A program made the position numbers and the translations under genes. The notes beneath the pieces were generated by a model. That model was not told the origin of the DNA, ran no database searches, and saw nothing but the letters and a program-made list of their open reading frames with translations. Shown one piece after another: positions 1 through 14,399 of a DNA stretch of 64,000 nt. This DNA is from Chrysomallon squamiferum (taxonomy: Eukaryota > Mollusca > Gastropoda > Neomphalida > Peltospiridae), in the NCBI GenBank assembly GCA_012295275.1, contig CM022669.1:16370172-16434171 (forward strand). The letters run 5' to 3'. How positions within the stretch are numbered: the stretch's first letter is position 1; every line of letters starts with the position of its first letter.

Positions 1-107
1 ATACATAATCAATTGTGCAATATATATATATATATATTCTTTTTATTTTTTTATTATATGTATAATTATATCTATAGAAAGTTTTATCTTCTTTTTTGAA
101 TTTTCAG

Positions 108-584
108 GTATTGCAAGGATATTTGCATTTGGTTTTGATTACCTCTTTTTGCTAAAAGTTCTGAATGAACCAGTGAGTTGACACAATGTCATATTTATTT
201 ACCTTAAGTTAAAAGTATGCTCATAGTTAAATAATCTTGAATACTTGTCATGTTATTGTTTAATTTTAAAAAAATTTGGAATGATTTCAAGCATTATTTT
301 CTTAACTTTATCAATTTTTTATTTTTGTTTGTTCAATCATTTTTTATTATTATTTTTTTAATGATTTTATTTATTTTTTATAATTTTATTTATAGGATGG
401 TGGAACCAAACTTTTGGCAACCAAATGTGAAGCATCCGTTGAGGGCGATTACATTGGTATTGTGCTAGAGAGTATGTGGATCTTTATAGTTTTGTGCATA
501 ATCTGTTATACCATTAATTCTGAATGTGTATAAATGGCTGTCTGTGCTTCTTTTCACAACCTTTCATACTGTTTCACACAAACA

Positions 585-683
<99 letters not shown>

Positions 684-1995
684 TACTGTCTTACTGTCTC
701 TCTGTCTCTCTCTCTCATTCCTCAGTCAGTGTCACTTTGTGTATCTCTCTGTCTAACTATCAGTCCGTCTCTTCTTTTCGCATTTTTTTTGTTTGTCTTT
801 TTCTCTATCTCTGTGTGTGTATTCCAGTGAATCTTTTTATGTATTTTATATCAGATCCAGGTAATCAAGAAACGTGGCTGGACATCTACAAAACTCCACG
901 AGATGCATGGCTAAGAGAGCTAGAAAGTATTCAGGTTCAAATTGCCCCAAAGCAGTCATTTGTATTTGGTCAGGTATGCATATTTCTAATATAAACTGTG
1001 TTTTAAGTACTGCTGACAAATTCTCGCTGTTCAGTTATTTTTGATTCTGGATGTTTGTTAAATGCTTCTGAAATATTATTACTGTGTAATGTGTGTGCAT
1101 GCCTGTATGTTTGTGCATGTGTGTGTGTGTGTGTCTGAATGTGTCTAAATCTGTATCTGTCTTTCTCTGTGTCCTAGGATTTCATTAATACTGGTCCCCT
1201 AACATAACATGTAAACTAAATTTATTTTCCATTAAATTACGTTTTCTTTCTTGAATTTAGTTTTATTTATTTATTTTATTTTATTTGCAGGAAAGCAATA
1301 CAGAAGGTCTGAATGTAGTTTTACAGGAAAAAGACACGCCGGTATTAGTTTTATACAGTTTTATTTAAAAAATATTTTTAAAATATTTAAATTTTGTTTT
1401 TAATACATATAATAATTTTTATACTTTTTTATTCTTTATTTGGAAGTTTTGTAGTTATTTTATCTTAAATGGTCTTTGCAGTCATTCTTGGATATTAAAA
1501 AGATATGACATTCATGACATAAGTAAATTTGGTGTACTAAATAATCTTGTGTTTTTATATTGGTCTTTCATATCTTATAGGTATTTGAATATTAACATTT
1601 TATCCATGAAATTATTTGATGATCTTTATTTGCTGTTTTATGTAACTTATTTATTTATTTGTTTTTTTAATTTTTAATTTAATGTTTTTTAATTTAATTT
1701 TATTATATTTCTTCTTGTTGTTGTTACAATTATAATAATTATTATTATTAATGCTGTTGTTATTGTTATATTATTTCTAATTATCATTAAAAACATATTT
1801 TTTTTTATTTCACATCTGTTTTTTTTCTTTTCTTTTTTTCATTTGTTCTAGGATAAGACAGAAAGGAGAAAGGTACGACATTATCAGCTCTGTAAATATT
1901 TTCATATTGGTTTTATTTCTGTTTACATAGTGTACAATCATTTTATTAAAGCTTAGAAACACTCACACACTCCTTTAGACTTGTTTTGGTGTGTC

Positions 1996-2043
<48 letters not shown>

Positions 2044-2618
2044 TATTTGTATCACTTCTTTTGTTAAACAGTAATCAGTTCTGTATGATTTTCTTAATTT
2101 CACATAATTATATCACTTCTCTTTTCACACTTAACAAATTCTTTATAATGTGGCAAAAAGCAAAATTAATCAATTTATTTGCAGCTTTTGATGGTTGATT
2201 TACACGTCATACATTTTTTTTTTTAATCACTGAAAGTTATGTTTTCAGTATTTCTGTCATTCCTGTGTTTATGTATCACTGATTTTTTCGATAGGACAAG
2301 CTAAGAAAGAAAAAGAAAGTAAGACTAAATATAACTGTCATAGTTGGTTAGCTTGAGTTTAGTTTTTGATTAACTGAAATAGTTTTATGTTGTCTAATGT
2401 TAATAGTTATACAGAAATTAATTTTAGTATTATTTATTTATTTTTTTTATTATTTTATTACTTTTGCTTTTCTTGATTTTTAATATTTTTTTAGTTATAT
2501 CTTTTTTTTTTCACTTGATACAGAAAAAGTATTAATTAATAGCTTTTTAGGTTAGTTTTAGTATTCCATAAATTTAGAATTATTTGTTTCTGTCATTGTT
2601 TTTATTGTTATTTTATTC

Positions 2619-2678
<60 letters not shown>

Positions 2679-3205
2679 GTCTGTACTACTGTTATTTTTA
2701 CAGAAAGAGAGAGAAAACTGAGTGAAAGTGAGAAAGATATACAGTTTTAAAATGAAACAATTTTAATTTTAAACCAGTTTAATTTTCATCAAAAATTTTA
2801 ATATAAAAACTAAATAAAATATGCATGGCATTTCAAAGCACCACATAATATAACGAGATGATTTATTTTCATTGTGATTATTTGTAAGAATGTTTCAAAT
2901 TATTAATATTTTTTACTCTTATTTTTAGTACCTTTTTATTATTTGTATATTTATAATAGTTTATTTACAAAGTTTTACATGAATATATTTTGTTTATTTG
3001 TCTGAAGGATATTTTGTTTATTTTTATCAATGGTCTGGGAAATTTTTAATATTTTTACTTTTTACTTCTTTTTTTCCCCCACCTTTTTTAAACGATTTAA
3101 TTTACATAAATCTTTTTTCTTTTTTCAAATTAAATATTTTCTTTTATTATTATTTTTTATTGTTGTTGTTGTTATGTTTTATTTGAAATTTATTTATATA
3201 TTACT

Positions 3206-3272
<67 letters not shown>

Positions 3273-3655
3273 TTATTATTTATTTTTTTTTATTGTTTTA
3301 TGTTGTTATTTTATTTTATTTTTTTCTATTTTTTTTTTTTTTTTTTTTTATTTGTTAAAATAATTATATTGCTAACTGAATATATAGTTGACTTTCAAAA
3401 TGTGCATTGTTAGTTACTGCTTTTGTATTAGTGATCAAGGTATTTATATACTGTATTTAATTATGTACATGTGTTTGGTGCATTCATCATTCTTTATCTT
3501 GTCTGTTTTCTCAAGTTTTTATTACATTATTTTGTTTTAAAATGATTTCTGTCAACAACTTTTATAATTTATTCTTAATGTACATGAGAGGTGTACCTTT
3601 TTGTGCATATGTTGCCATTGTTATTCTTTTTAATTTTAATATTTTATTTTGTGTG

Positions 3656-3690
<35 letters not shown>

Positions 3691-5190
3691 GATTGTTGTA
3701 TCTATTTGAGTGGACCTGCATGTATAATCATATATATATATATAATATGCACCTGATTATATACCATGTTAATGTTTAAATGCCAGTTACACTATAGTGA
3801 TGTTTCAAGATTATGCATGTAACAAAAAAAGCAGTTGTGTCTCATTTATAACAAGGAGAATATTACAGGCAGATAAAAAGTTAAGCAGAAATGTGTTTTT
3901 ATGTTTACAGTCGACTTATGTTGTTAAACAATTATCATAAATACATTTCGTATACTTTTAATTGTTGTTTTTATGTTTTTTTTATTTCATTTCATTTTAT
4001 TTTAAATTTTTTAAAAAATGTTCTCTTATTATTTTTAAATTTTACTAGTATTATTTCTCTTATTAGTTTTGGTTCTTGTTGTTTTTGCAACTGTTTGTGT
4101 TAATTATTGAAGTATCACAATAATAATATCCCCTTTATAACAGATACATTATTTGTCTTATCAAAAAACTTACTAATTATATAAATTTTTTGCTGTTAAA
4201 AAAGTATTAAATTTGATTCCCTAATTTTATGTCTGGTATATAATATTATGTTAACTTTTTTTATATTAATGTATTTGTTTCTCAGCTGTTGTCAGTTTAT
4301 ACCAATATTTTACACCTTGTTAATGGATTATTTATTCAAATGTTTTAATTAACAAATTATGGTCTTAGAAAGTATTTAGGTTTGTATACTTTATATTGCT
4401 ATTTTCTTTACGTCTGGAACTTCTTTATTGTTTAAGATGTCTGAGGTCATTTATAACCATTTCTGTTTCCCACTGTTGTTTGAAAAACAATAGTAAATAC
4501 TCTCCTTTCTGTTGGAATGTACATTTAAAATACCTCTAACTGCTGCCTTGGATTTGTAGCATACAGTTTTATCTCTTATTTGATTATTATTTTTAAAAAA
4601 ACAATAAAAAAAACAACCTATTTGAAATTGAAAAAAACATAAAGCTTTTATTAAAGAAATATTCATTCCATAGATTTGTTTATCTGTAACTAAATAATTT
4701 CTATTAAATACAATTTTTTTTTTGTAGAGTGTTGATCAGACAAAGAGATCTGGTTCCCCTACTATTCAAACTGCAGCTGATATCGCTAACTTCAAGTTTT
4801 CAGCTCCAAGTCAAGTGTTGAAAGTGCGGCCTCCGCCTAACATAACTGGTTTGTGAAGTCTTGCGTTATTTAAACTGTAATTTGACTGACAGTTTAATTA
4901 CTGGATTATTTTTTTATTTTTTTTTTTTCTGTAAATTTTATTTTAATTTATTATATTATCTTTCTTTTTTTTTTAAATTTTATTTTATTTTATTTTTTAC
5001 TTTTTAAATCCTTTTTTCTTTTTTTTTCTAATTATTTTGACATCACGGAATATGTTTAAATTTATATTTTTTATTTAATTTTATTCTTTTATTTTGCACT
5101 TCTGCCTTTTTTTTTCTCTTTTTATTTTAATCAATTTGTTTTTATTACAATTTTAATTTTAATTTCTAATTATTATTATTGTTATTTTTA

Positions 5191-5222
<32 letters not shown>

Positions 5223-5291
5223 GTTGTTGTTGTTATTGTTGTTGACATCATCATTGTCATCATCATAATTGTCATTATTATTATCATCATC

Positions 5292-5329
<38 letters not shown>

Positions 5330-5334
5330 CATTA

Positions 5335-5380
<46 letters not shown>

Positions 5381-6487
5381 GTTATTATTCAGGTTGTTCT
5401 TGTTCCTTGACAATTGCCTGTCAGAAGGTGGATCATGGGGAGGTGATTGGCTCGGGTCAGAACCACATTGTGACACCACAACACTTTAACCAGCGAGACA
5501 AGATGTTTAACCACCTCCATGAAAACTTGCTTCAGTACATGCCACCAAAAGACCCACTGGCTGAAGAAAACATTGTGTAAGATTCAGAGCAGCCATTTTG
5601 GAAATATGCCTTTACGATATTTAACAATTCTAAATTTAGTTAAATATCTGTTTTAAAAGCAAAAATATTGGAATATGCTTTTTCCTAGGATTTACGTAGA
5701 GCATTTAGTCTTTTTGTTGGGCTTTTTCTCACTTTTCTTTTATTTGTATGGGTTTCTGTGTGTGTGTGTATGTGTGTGTGGAGGTGAGGTGGGGGAGTGA
5801 GGTACAGAGAGAAAGAGACGGAGATAGAGCCAAAAGAAACAGACAAGAGAGAGGTAAAAACAGAGAGATAACATTACTCTTTATAACATTATATTGAAAT
5901 TTATGAGTAAAAAATTACCGGTTTCAAATTCTAAATGTTATTAATGCTTCTAATTGCAGAATGCCGTCTTTTCATTTCCTAACTTCTGGACGAATGATGA
6001 CAGTAGGGCTGGAAAATATTAGTAATATAGGTAAAAGTCATCACCTTCTTTTGTGATTGTTTCAGGAATGTATTTTCACCTACCATGTTGAATAATAGTA
6101 AAATCTGTGACCTATCTGTGACATATCTATTCAATAATCCAAATATTTAGAAAAAAAAAAATGTATCTGTTCTTTGTAAAATAATTAATTCCTTTTTGTT
6201 ACAATTTTTTTTTTTTATTAAAGTTAATGGCTAACTTTAAAGTATTGTTGTTGGGTTTTTTTGTGTGGTTTTTGTTAAGTAGAGATCTGTGTTTTAGATT
6301 TTGCATATTTTCTTAAAGCACCCTTAACATGGAAAAGGTAGAGGCATTTATTGATATTTCTGTGCATGCAGCAGATAATAACTCAAATCTCAGAATTCAT
6401 TTTATGGATTTTTTTTATATAGTTACTTCATAAAATTTTAAATAATGTAAAGGCAGCTTAATTTGTTGCTAGTAACATATGGATTTA

Positions 6488-6565
<78 letters not shown>

Positions 6566-7390
6566 TTTTACTATTTTTTTTTTTAGGTCAACCTACAAGT
6601 GTGGCTGTGTGGTGGGATGGTGATTCTCACATAATGCACTATTCTCTCCTGAAAACAGCCAAAGGTTTGTATCCTTTCATTATCATTTACTCTTTATTTT
6701 AATTTTGTAATACTTAAAAAAGATAAGCATAATTATTATGTCACTGACTTTTGTTTTAAATTTTTTTTTTTTTTTTAATTATATATATATATATACTTTT
6801 TTATGTTTCATTTTTGGTCTTATTTATTTTTTTTTTATTTAATTATTTGTTTGTTTGTTTGATTGCATACTTACTTATTTTATTTTATTTATTTTGTATT
6901 TATTATTTTTATTTAATAAACTTAATATCAAATAAATTAATATTACAGCAATTTATAGTTTCAGACTTTAAGGTTAACTGAAATATTATTTCTAGAATTA
7001 AACAACATTAAAAAATATTAAATAAAGAACATCACATTAAATTAATTAATGTTGCACGAATTTAAGATGAACACTAATTACACAAATTACAAAAATTTAA
7101 CCATTCCTTCTAAATAATACATACTACAACAATTTAACATTATAAATAAATTAATTAAGGTATGAAGACTGTAACTTAATAATCCCTGACAATAAATGGA
7201 AGATAATGTAGTTTATCTGCTTATTGTTTTTGTCACAGATTTGGAACATAAAGCAGATCTGGTTTGGCCATTCAGCTGGAATATTAAATGTACAGCCATG
7301 ACACCTTGCAGCAGTTTCATAGCTGTTGGTTTAGAAAATGGGACAGTCACAGTGTGGGACTGGAACCTTGGTAAGCTGCAAAAATTAAAT

Positions 7391-7433
<43 letters not shown>

Positions 7434-7521
7434 TACAGTGATCCATATATTTATAGATATATGAATATATTTTTCATGTTTTTTTTAAAATTATTTTATT
7501 TTTTATTTTTTATTATTTAGA

Positions 7522-7553
<32 letters not shown>

Positions 7554-8348
7554 TAGTATATATGTATTTTTATATGTGTGTGTGTCAGAGATATCAAACT
7601 GATCTATATATTTATATATACATGAGTTTTATTTTCAGGTTTTTTTAAAATTGTTTTACTTGCGTGTGTGTGTTTATATACATAGTCATAACTTAGAGTA
7701 TGTTTTGTTTAAATATAATTAGATACCCTTACGGTATGGAGATGGACTATGATTTACATTTTGCAGTGTATGTGTCTGTGAGATTGAGATAGATACAGAA
7801 ATAAATATAGATATGGATATATAGAGACATATATAAATATAAATATAGACATAGAAAGACACATAAATGCATTTATTCATACATTAACTTATTCAGCCAT
7901 TATCTCTTGTTGTTGTTTGTTTTTCTGTGTTTTGGGGGTTTTAAAAAAAAAAAATTTAATTCTGTTTTAGGAATTGACCAGGGTGTGATATGTGTGTGTG
8001 CAGAGAACAGCATTGAGCGTCTGCTGTTTCTGGACCCACGTATCTGTGACAATGAAAATCTCAGCTACCCACCTTACAAGACTCGGGCTTCTACTTACTT
8101 ACTCATCCAGTGCAAAAACGGCAGTCAGTACCTTCACAACACCTCCGCAGGTTCATCTGTCATCCCAATGTGTATTGCTGAAGAGTGAGTTCAAGAAGCA
8201 GAAATATTCACTTCATTTTCACTTTTATATATCTGTGTATCTCTATTACACGCTCGCTCTTTCTCTGTATCTTTAATGCAATATTTTTCTCTCTGTCTCT
8301 GCCTCTGTACGTGTGCGACTGCGTTTATTTCTCTGTGCGAGTGTCTTT

Positions 8349-8392
<44 letters not shown>

Positions 8393-8498
8393 TTGTGCAT
8401 GCAGGAGCATATATTTTTTTATATGGTTAATGTATGCATGTGCAGGTGTGAGGTATGAGTGTATGTGTGTTTCTTTGCTTGTTTGTATGTATGCAAGA

Positions 8499-8530
<32 letters not shown>

Positions 8531-9435
8531 CCTAAGTGCATGTGCATCATGTTTTCATGTAAGAATTTCACAAGAAACATACAAAATAACAGTTCTTATC
8601 TTAAACAACTTTCTCATTTTTTTTTTCATTTTCACAGGACAGTAATATTAATAATATTTGATGACCTATAAAATACATTATAATCAATATCTAAGAAAAT
8701 GTTTATGTTTTTCACAGACCTGAAGATGATGATGAGCATGAAACCATACTTGAAACAATGACTAGTCTGCCTGAAGTAGTAAGTTCTAAATATTTAATTA
8801 GTAAATACTAACAGCTCCAAAACAAGTCTACAGAATCTTAATTAGTATTCATATAACTTAAGATAATCACTTTTAATAGTTTGGAAATATTCAGAGTAAT
8901 GAACTAAACCTTTTTTCTTTGTTTTCTTTTCATGTTAAAGTGTTTGTGCGTATTCATTTTTCATTTTTTATTATTTTTTTTTTATTTTTTATTTTTTTTT
9001 TTTAAATTTTAATATTCTTTTTAAGGTTTAAGGTTTATGTGAAGTGGGTTTGGTAAATATTATATACAGATTAAAAAAACTTGTAAACTATTAGATTAAT
9101 ATATATATATATATTTTTTTTAATATTTATTATTACATTGTTACAGAAATTATATTGTCTTTTTTGTTGTTTTTAATTTTAATTTTAGTTTCAATTTCAA
9201 TTTCTGTTTCTATTTCAATTTTTAATTTTAATTTTAATTTTTGTTAAATTGTTTTCAGCTGCTGGTAGTTGAGAAGAGTGGTAACCTAATTTTGAAAGAC
9301 GTCACTAATGGCACTAAACTGTGTCAGCTGTGTCTTCCAGTTACTTATAAACTCTCGTCACCTTGGCAACCAATTTTCGCTTTTGGGGGTGGAGGACAGA
9401 CAATGTTTATCAAAGGTAAGCTAATTATATTATTA

Positions 9436-9495
<60 letters not shown>

Positions 9496-10270
9496 TATTA
9501 TTATTAATGTTATTATTATTAGTAATTAAAAATATTATCACACAGGTATAATTTTATCACAAATTGTAAAACTTTCATATTAATCTGGAAGCAAAAACCA
9601 AAACGAAGAGCTATATAGTATATATATATATATGCATAGATGAAATTTTCATCACAGCTTTTAATTTAGTATTTTCAAACATTCATTTATTCATTCATTC
9701 CAACAGGAGAACTGTTATACTCAGACATCGAGCCTGAAATAGAAATGGAATCTGAATCCAAAATGGACACAGATATCGAAAAAACAGTTGAAGCCACGAC
9801 AACATCTTCTACAGTGACAACAATCACACTGTCCAAGTCCGAGTCTAAACCAGGTAACCAGGAGACCACTGAAAACGATGATGACGATGATGATGATGGT
9901 GATGAAGTCAAAGAGACGAAATCTGCACCTGTCTGCACATCGCAGATGTTCTACTTCCCGCTGGAGTCATTCCCAACGTTGGACAGGTACTGGGAACGCA
10001 GAAGAAAACATCAGGATCTGAAGATTCGTCCAACCGTGGAGAAAAGATTAGAAACATTAATGGCAAGCAGGCAAGTTGAAACTGTTTGTTTACAACTCGT
10101 GGGTTTGTATTTTCTGATTGAGAATTTGAACCGACTGCTAAAAAAAAAAAGAAAATATGTTACTTATTTCATTTTGTTTTGTTAATGTTCACATCTAGAT
10201 GGATGGATGTACAGGATAAAGAGACAGATCCATTAAAATGTACTGAGAGGGAGATGGAGAGGGAAACAGT

Positions 10271-10302
<32 letters not shown>

Positions 10303-10311
10303 GAGAGACAC

Positions 10312-10410
<99 letters not shown>

Positions 10411-10738
10411 GTGAGTGAGTGAGTGAGTCTATGTGTGGTATATATGTGAAGGTATGTGTATTTGAAAAAAAAAGGCTGAGTTTCATACTGTCTATAATTC
10501 AAAAGATTATTCATTAACAGAGAATATATCTAACTTTGTTTTCTTTTATATAACGTTGCTTGTATTGTTGGCATTAATAATTTGGTGACATTTATCTTTT
10601 TTAACAAGATGGGAAGAGCAAATGTTGAGAAAACCTCGTATGCAGATGAGATGGAAGATGCTCAGAGAAGAACTGGATCTCGTTCACCTACGCAGAGACA
10701 TGACCAACAAAAGTCTGGCACAGACCTTTTATGTATGA
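108..10738 (+). CDS. WDR93: WD repeat-containing protein 93, 3' portion (16 coding exons)
   Basis: Exons: 108-172, 396-471, 855-973, 1291-1341, 1852-1872, 2295-2318, 4728-4848, 5393-5576, 5960-6030, 6587-6664, 7239-7370, 7971-8184, 8718-8778, 9259-9415, 9707-10070, 10609-10738 (stop TGA 10736-10738). All junctions keep one frame and give 621 residues; the N-terminus lies left of the window. Landmarks recalled from vertebrate WDR93 occur in order: ETWLDIYKTPRDAWLRELE, a VRPPPNITG / IGSGQNH block, one clear WD-repeat blade (ENGTVTVWDWNLG), SPWQPIFAF, MFYFPLESFP and a basic helical C-terminus (WEEQMLRKPR). Vertebrate WDR93 is linked to cilia and sperm axonemes; its biochemical role is unclear. 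Oddities: two micro-exons (21 and 24 nt) coding a Lys-rich linker, an acidic Glu/Asp-rich insert in exon 9707-10070, and a GC-AG last intron. The final stop overlaps a weak GTATGA donor, so a further exon is possible. Confidence 0.85.
595..679. repeat. (CT)n microsatellite in WDR93 intron
   Basis: Near-pure CT dinucleotide run broken once by TTA, preceded by a short (CA)n. It lies in the intron between WDR93 exons 396-471 and 855-973. Ser/Leu-rich reading frames here are artefacts. Confidence 0.95.
1999..2043. repeat. (AAT)n microsatellite
   Basis: About 14 uninterrupted trinucleotide copies in a WDR93 intron, giving only poly-Asn artefact frames. Confidence 0.95.
2319..4727 (+). other. Longest intron of the visible WDR93 gene
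   Basis: This 2.4-kb intron holds (TTA)n at about 2624-2675, (TTTA)n at about 3206-3274, a (TG)n tract at about 3650-3690 and much T-rich low-complexity sequence. A possible small exon after the acceptor near 2700 was tested, but it reads a stop in the required phase. No other coding signal was seen. Confidence 0.7.
5162..5391. repeat. Compound (ATT)n/(ATC)n tract abutting a splice acceptor
   Basis: Trinucleotide repeat of ATT with ATC variants that runs directly into the AG acceptor of the WDR93 exon at 5393, so the repeat supplies the pyrimidine-rich 3' splice region. Confidence 0.9.
9428..9505. repeat. (ATT)n microsatellite just inside a WDR93 donor
   Basis: Long ATT run starting about 12 bases after the GT donor at 9416. 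Confidence 0.9.
10272..10429. repeat. (GA)n microsatellite in the GC-AG intron
   Basis: Long GA run ending in (GAGT)n inside the last WDR93 intron (10071-10608). The Arg/Glu and Ser/Leu reading frames here are repeat artefacts. Confidence 0.95.
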
Positions 10739-12480
10739 ATGACAATAAGTCACTTTAGTTTCTTCTTTAGCCAATTAACTTATAGTTTAACTTTCAGGTA
10801 TATAAGAATACATGAAATTTATTAGGCACGTCATATCATCTAGGTATATAATAAAAATATTAAATATGTAATTTCTTTAATATCTAGGTATATAAGAATT
10901 ATTAAATTTGTGTTTGTTTTTATTAGTTATGCCATAGATTGCTTAAATTTTGGGTTTTATAGGAAAATACGCAAATTTGTTGTGACGTTAGCAGTCATGT
11001 CACAGATAGTTTAATGTATAGCTTTATAAACAAATATTAAATTTTTATATTCTTTATTAGTTAGATTATAGTAGCTAAACCTTTTGTATCTAAGAAATAA
11101 ACAAATTGCAGTAGTGATTGAGCCCAATAGTTTATAGTTCTGTATAATTAGGTAAGCAAATTTATAACGAATTTTTTTTTTCAGTCAACACGTGATAGCT
11201 TAATGTCTACATTTCTGAGAGTTGGCAGGCAAAATCTAGATGAATAAGAAATAATGAACTTTTCACTGTCTTTGATAGTTCAATCTTGATGTTTAATTTT
11301 ATAAATGAACGAAAATTTAAAAAAATTTGAATTTCTCTATAAATCAAGTCACAGATTATGTCAACTGCCAAATACACGAGAACAAATATAATTTTTTGTA
11401 TGTATGTCAGTTCTGATAATGATTTAAAATCAATCTAAGAAAACAATTTAATACTTTCATTAAGTGCTTTTCTCACTATTTTGTTTTTCTTTATTTTTTA
11501 TTTTTATTTTTATTTTTATTTTTTTTTTTTTTGTTGTTGTTGCACATAATTATTATTAAATCTTCTTGACAAAATTTGGAATAAATTGATTTGGTAATTT
11601 GTTGCATGCAGTTAAGTTCAAGATAATGATGATAAAGAAGATTAACTGTAAAATGAAAAATGATTGGGATGAGCTTATTCAAGGTTATCAAAACAGTTTA
11701 ATAGAAGAAATATTTTTACTTTTTCTCTAAATTTTAATTTTTTTTATTAATAATAATAATAATAATAATATATAATCAGTTTAAATCTCCCATTTAATTG
11801 TCTGTTTTGTTTCTTTGTTATGACCATATAGTTGTATCATTTGCTATATAAATTCTTTTAAATACCTTTTTTTTCAACTTATTTCAAATTTTATTTCCAT
11901 AGAAGTTTTTTTCTTTCAATTTTCAAATCTAGTTGAAAAATAAAATGTTTTCTTTCTAATCTAATCATCCATATTTCATTTTAATTTTTACCTGAAAATA
12001 GTATGTTAGTCACCTGATTTATTTTATTCTATTTTATTTGTTTGTCTTTTTTCCACTTAGATAAATTAATATTTTAGTTTTTGTTTTAATTTCAACTTAC
12101 ATTTCAGCTTTGACAGTTTAGCTAAGTAGGTAAACAACCTTTGTACTGTATATGTATGTTATATATCAAATGTTGTTTATAATATATACATATTAAGCTT
12201 CTGCTTGTATAGAAATCTACCAGCTTCTTTTTATTACTAACTGCATACTGTTATTTGTGTGTTTTCTTCCCCCATAGTTCTATATTCATATAAAATGCAT
12301 TTAACAAATCAGTTATTGATTATGCTAAAATACATCAAATAGGTTAATGTTGTATTTTGTTTTATATATTTTATTTTATTTTGTATTTTGTATTTTTTGT
12401 ATTTTTTTTTTTTTATTATTTCATTTTTAAATGTATTTATTTATTTATTTATTTATTTATTTTATTTTATATATATATAT

Positions 12481-12514
<34 letters not shown>

Positions 12515-12556
12515 GGTGACACAAATATTTTTTTTTAAACTTGCATGTAGGTGTAG

Positions 12557-12592
<36 letters not shown>

Positions 12593-12883
12593 CTGTGTGT
12601 TTCTGTGTGGGTGTAAGAGAGAGAGAATAAAAATAACCTTACAAGTTATGACAAACCAAGTTCACTTACTTTTATTTCTTAATGACAGTTTCAAATTAAA
12701 ACAGATTTCAGTTTATACTTAGAATTTAATTAATTTCCTTTTCTTTATTTTACTTTTATCTTTACTTCTTTTTGATGTATTTACATGTATTTTTTTTTTT
12801 TTTTTTATTTAATTTTATATCCTACTACTTTTTTTTTTTAATTTAATTTATTATAATCTAATAAAGTTATACTTTTCTATACT

Positions 12884-12958
<75 letters not shown>

Positions 12959-13470
12959 TTGTGTGTGTGTGTGTGTTACATACCATGTTAATAAAACATG
13001 TGAGATTTCGTAACTGTGGATGTATATCTGTATTATAAGTGCAGTATTAATTGTATTTTTTTTTTCATTGTATTCTGCATTTTTATTATTGGCAGCATGT
13101 CTTTCTTATCTTTTTTTGGTTTTTTTACTTTTATTTTTTATTTGTCTTTCTTTCTTTTGGCTTTGCTTTAGGTGTTTGAGTCTGTTTCAGCAATTTCAGA
13201 TACTGTTTGTGTAAGAAGTTAATCTCTTCATAATCTTTTAACATATTCACCATTAATCCTCTCCCCCACTTTATTATTAGCACATGAATATTAACCACTA
13301 ATATTTTGCAACGTGTTTGAATAAAGCATAGTGATTTAGGTGGAAATGTTAAGAGTAAAGATAACAGAAAGGAAAAAAAGGAGAAAAACAGAGTGGAGTA
13401 GTTTATTAATTTGGAAAATCGGTGTGTGACAGGTTTTTTAATTCATTATCAATTTTAAATTATTATAAAA

Positions 13471-13521
<51 letters not shown>

Positions 13522-13708
13522 AAAACATTCCAAATATCATCATATGTAACATTTTAAAACATTAATAAACTATCTGCAGAACACGCAATTTTATTCTAAT
13601 GTTGTACTAATAGACTGTGTGAGTTTGTTTTTATGTCTGTTTATTTGTTTTAAAAACAAACCAGAAAATACATCTGCATTTAATGTGTTTATCTATGTTA
13701 TTTGTGTT

Positions 13709-13752
<44 letters not shown>

Positions 13753-14188
13753 ATACACACAATAATGAGAAATGTAAAGAATAGTTTAAAATCTATAAAT
13801 TCTTTTCGATTTTGTCTTTTGCACTTTTTAGGAAATGTTATACGAATATTCTATATATAATAACAGCTATGAAAAGATTATAATAACAAAAAAAACAAAA
13901 AATTAATAAATATTACAATTATAATAAGTTTTAAACATTTCATATAAATGAATATAAAAAAATAAAACATTAACAATCTGTTACCTTATAAAATACTGTA
14001 ATCATGTTACTATTAATTAAAAACAAGTAGAAGATATTTTATTTAAATAAGCTTTTAAAATTTAGTTCAGTACTTATTTTAGTATTAACTGCTAGTATAT
14101 TTATAGAAATAATGATGAAAGAAAGCATTTAAATTGTTCTATAAAATACTAAATAACAAAAAATAAAAACACTAATAACAGTGATAGC

Positions 14189-14240
<52 letters not shown>

Positions 14241-14399
14241 TAACAATAACAATAACAATAACAACAACAATATTCATAGCAATTCACTCTCATTAACATA
14301 TATGGTTCAAATTAAAAAGATGAACCAGCATTTTTTAAACAACTGAATTCAGTTATAGAGTAAATGGAAAATCCATCATATATAATTAGTGGAAATAAA
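10739..14399. other. AT-rich spacer downstream of WDR93
   Basis: Starts with the likely WDR93 3' UTR; an AATAAA lies near 11096. Beyond that are T-rich runs, (TTTA)n near 12433, (TG)n tracts at about 12557-12590, 12881-12976, 13473-13520 and 13709-13751, and (AAT)n at about 14188-14239. No supportable gene was found. Confidence 0.6.
12881..12976. repeat. (TG)n microsatellite
   Basis: Nearly 100 bases of TG dinucleotide with two single-base interruptions, in noncoding spacer. Confidence 0.95.

Noticed and set aside
2701-2721. Possible extra WDR93 micro-exon after the acceptor at about 2700
   Set aside because: In the required phase it reads a TGA stop after five codons, and the flanking exons join in frame without it.
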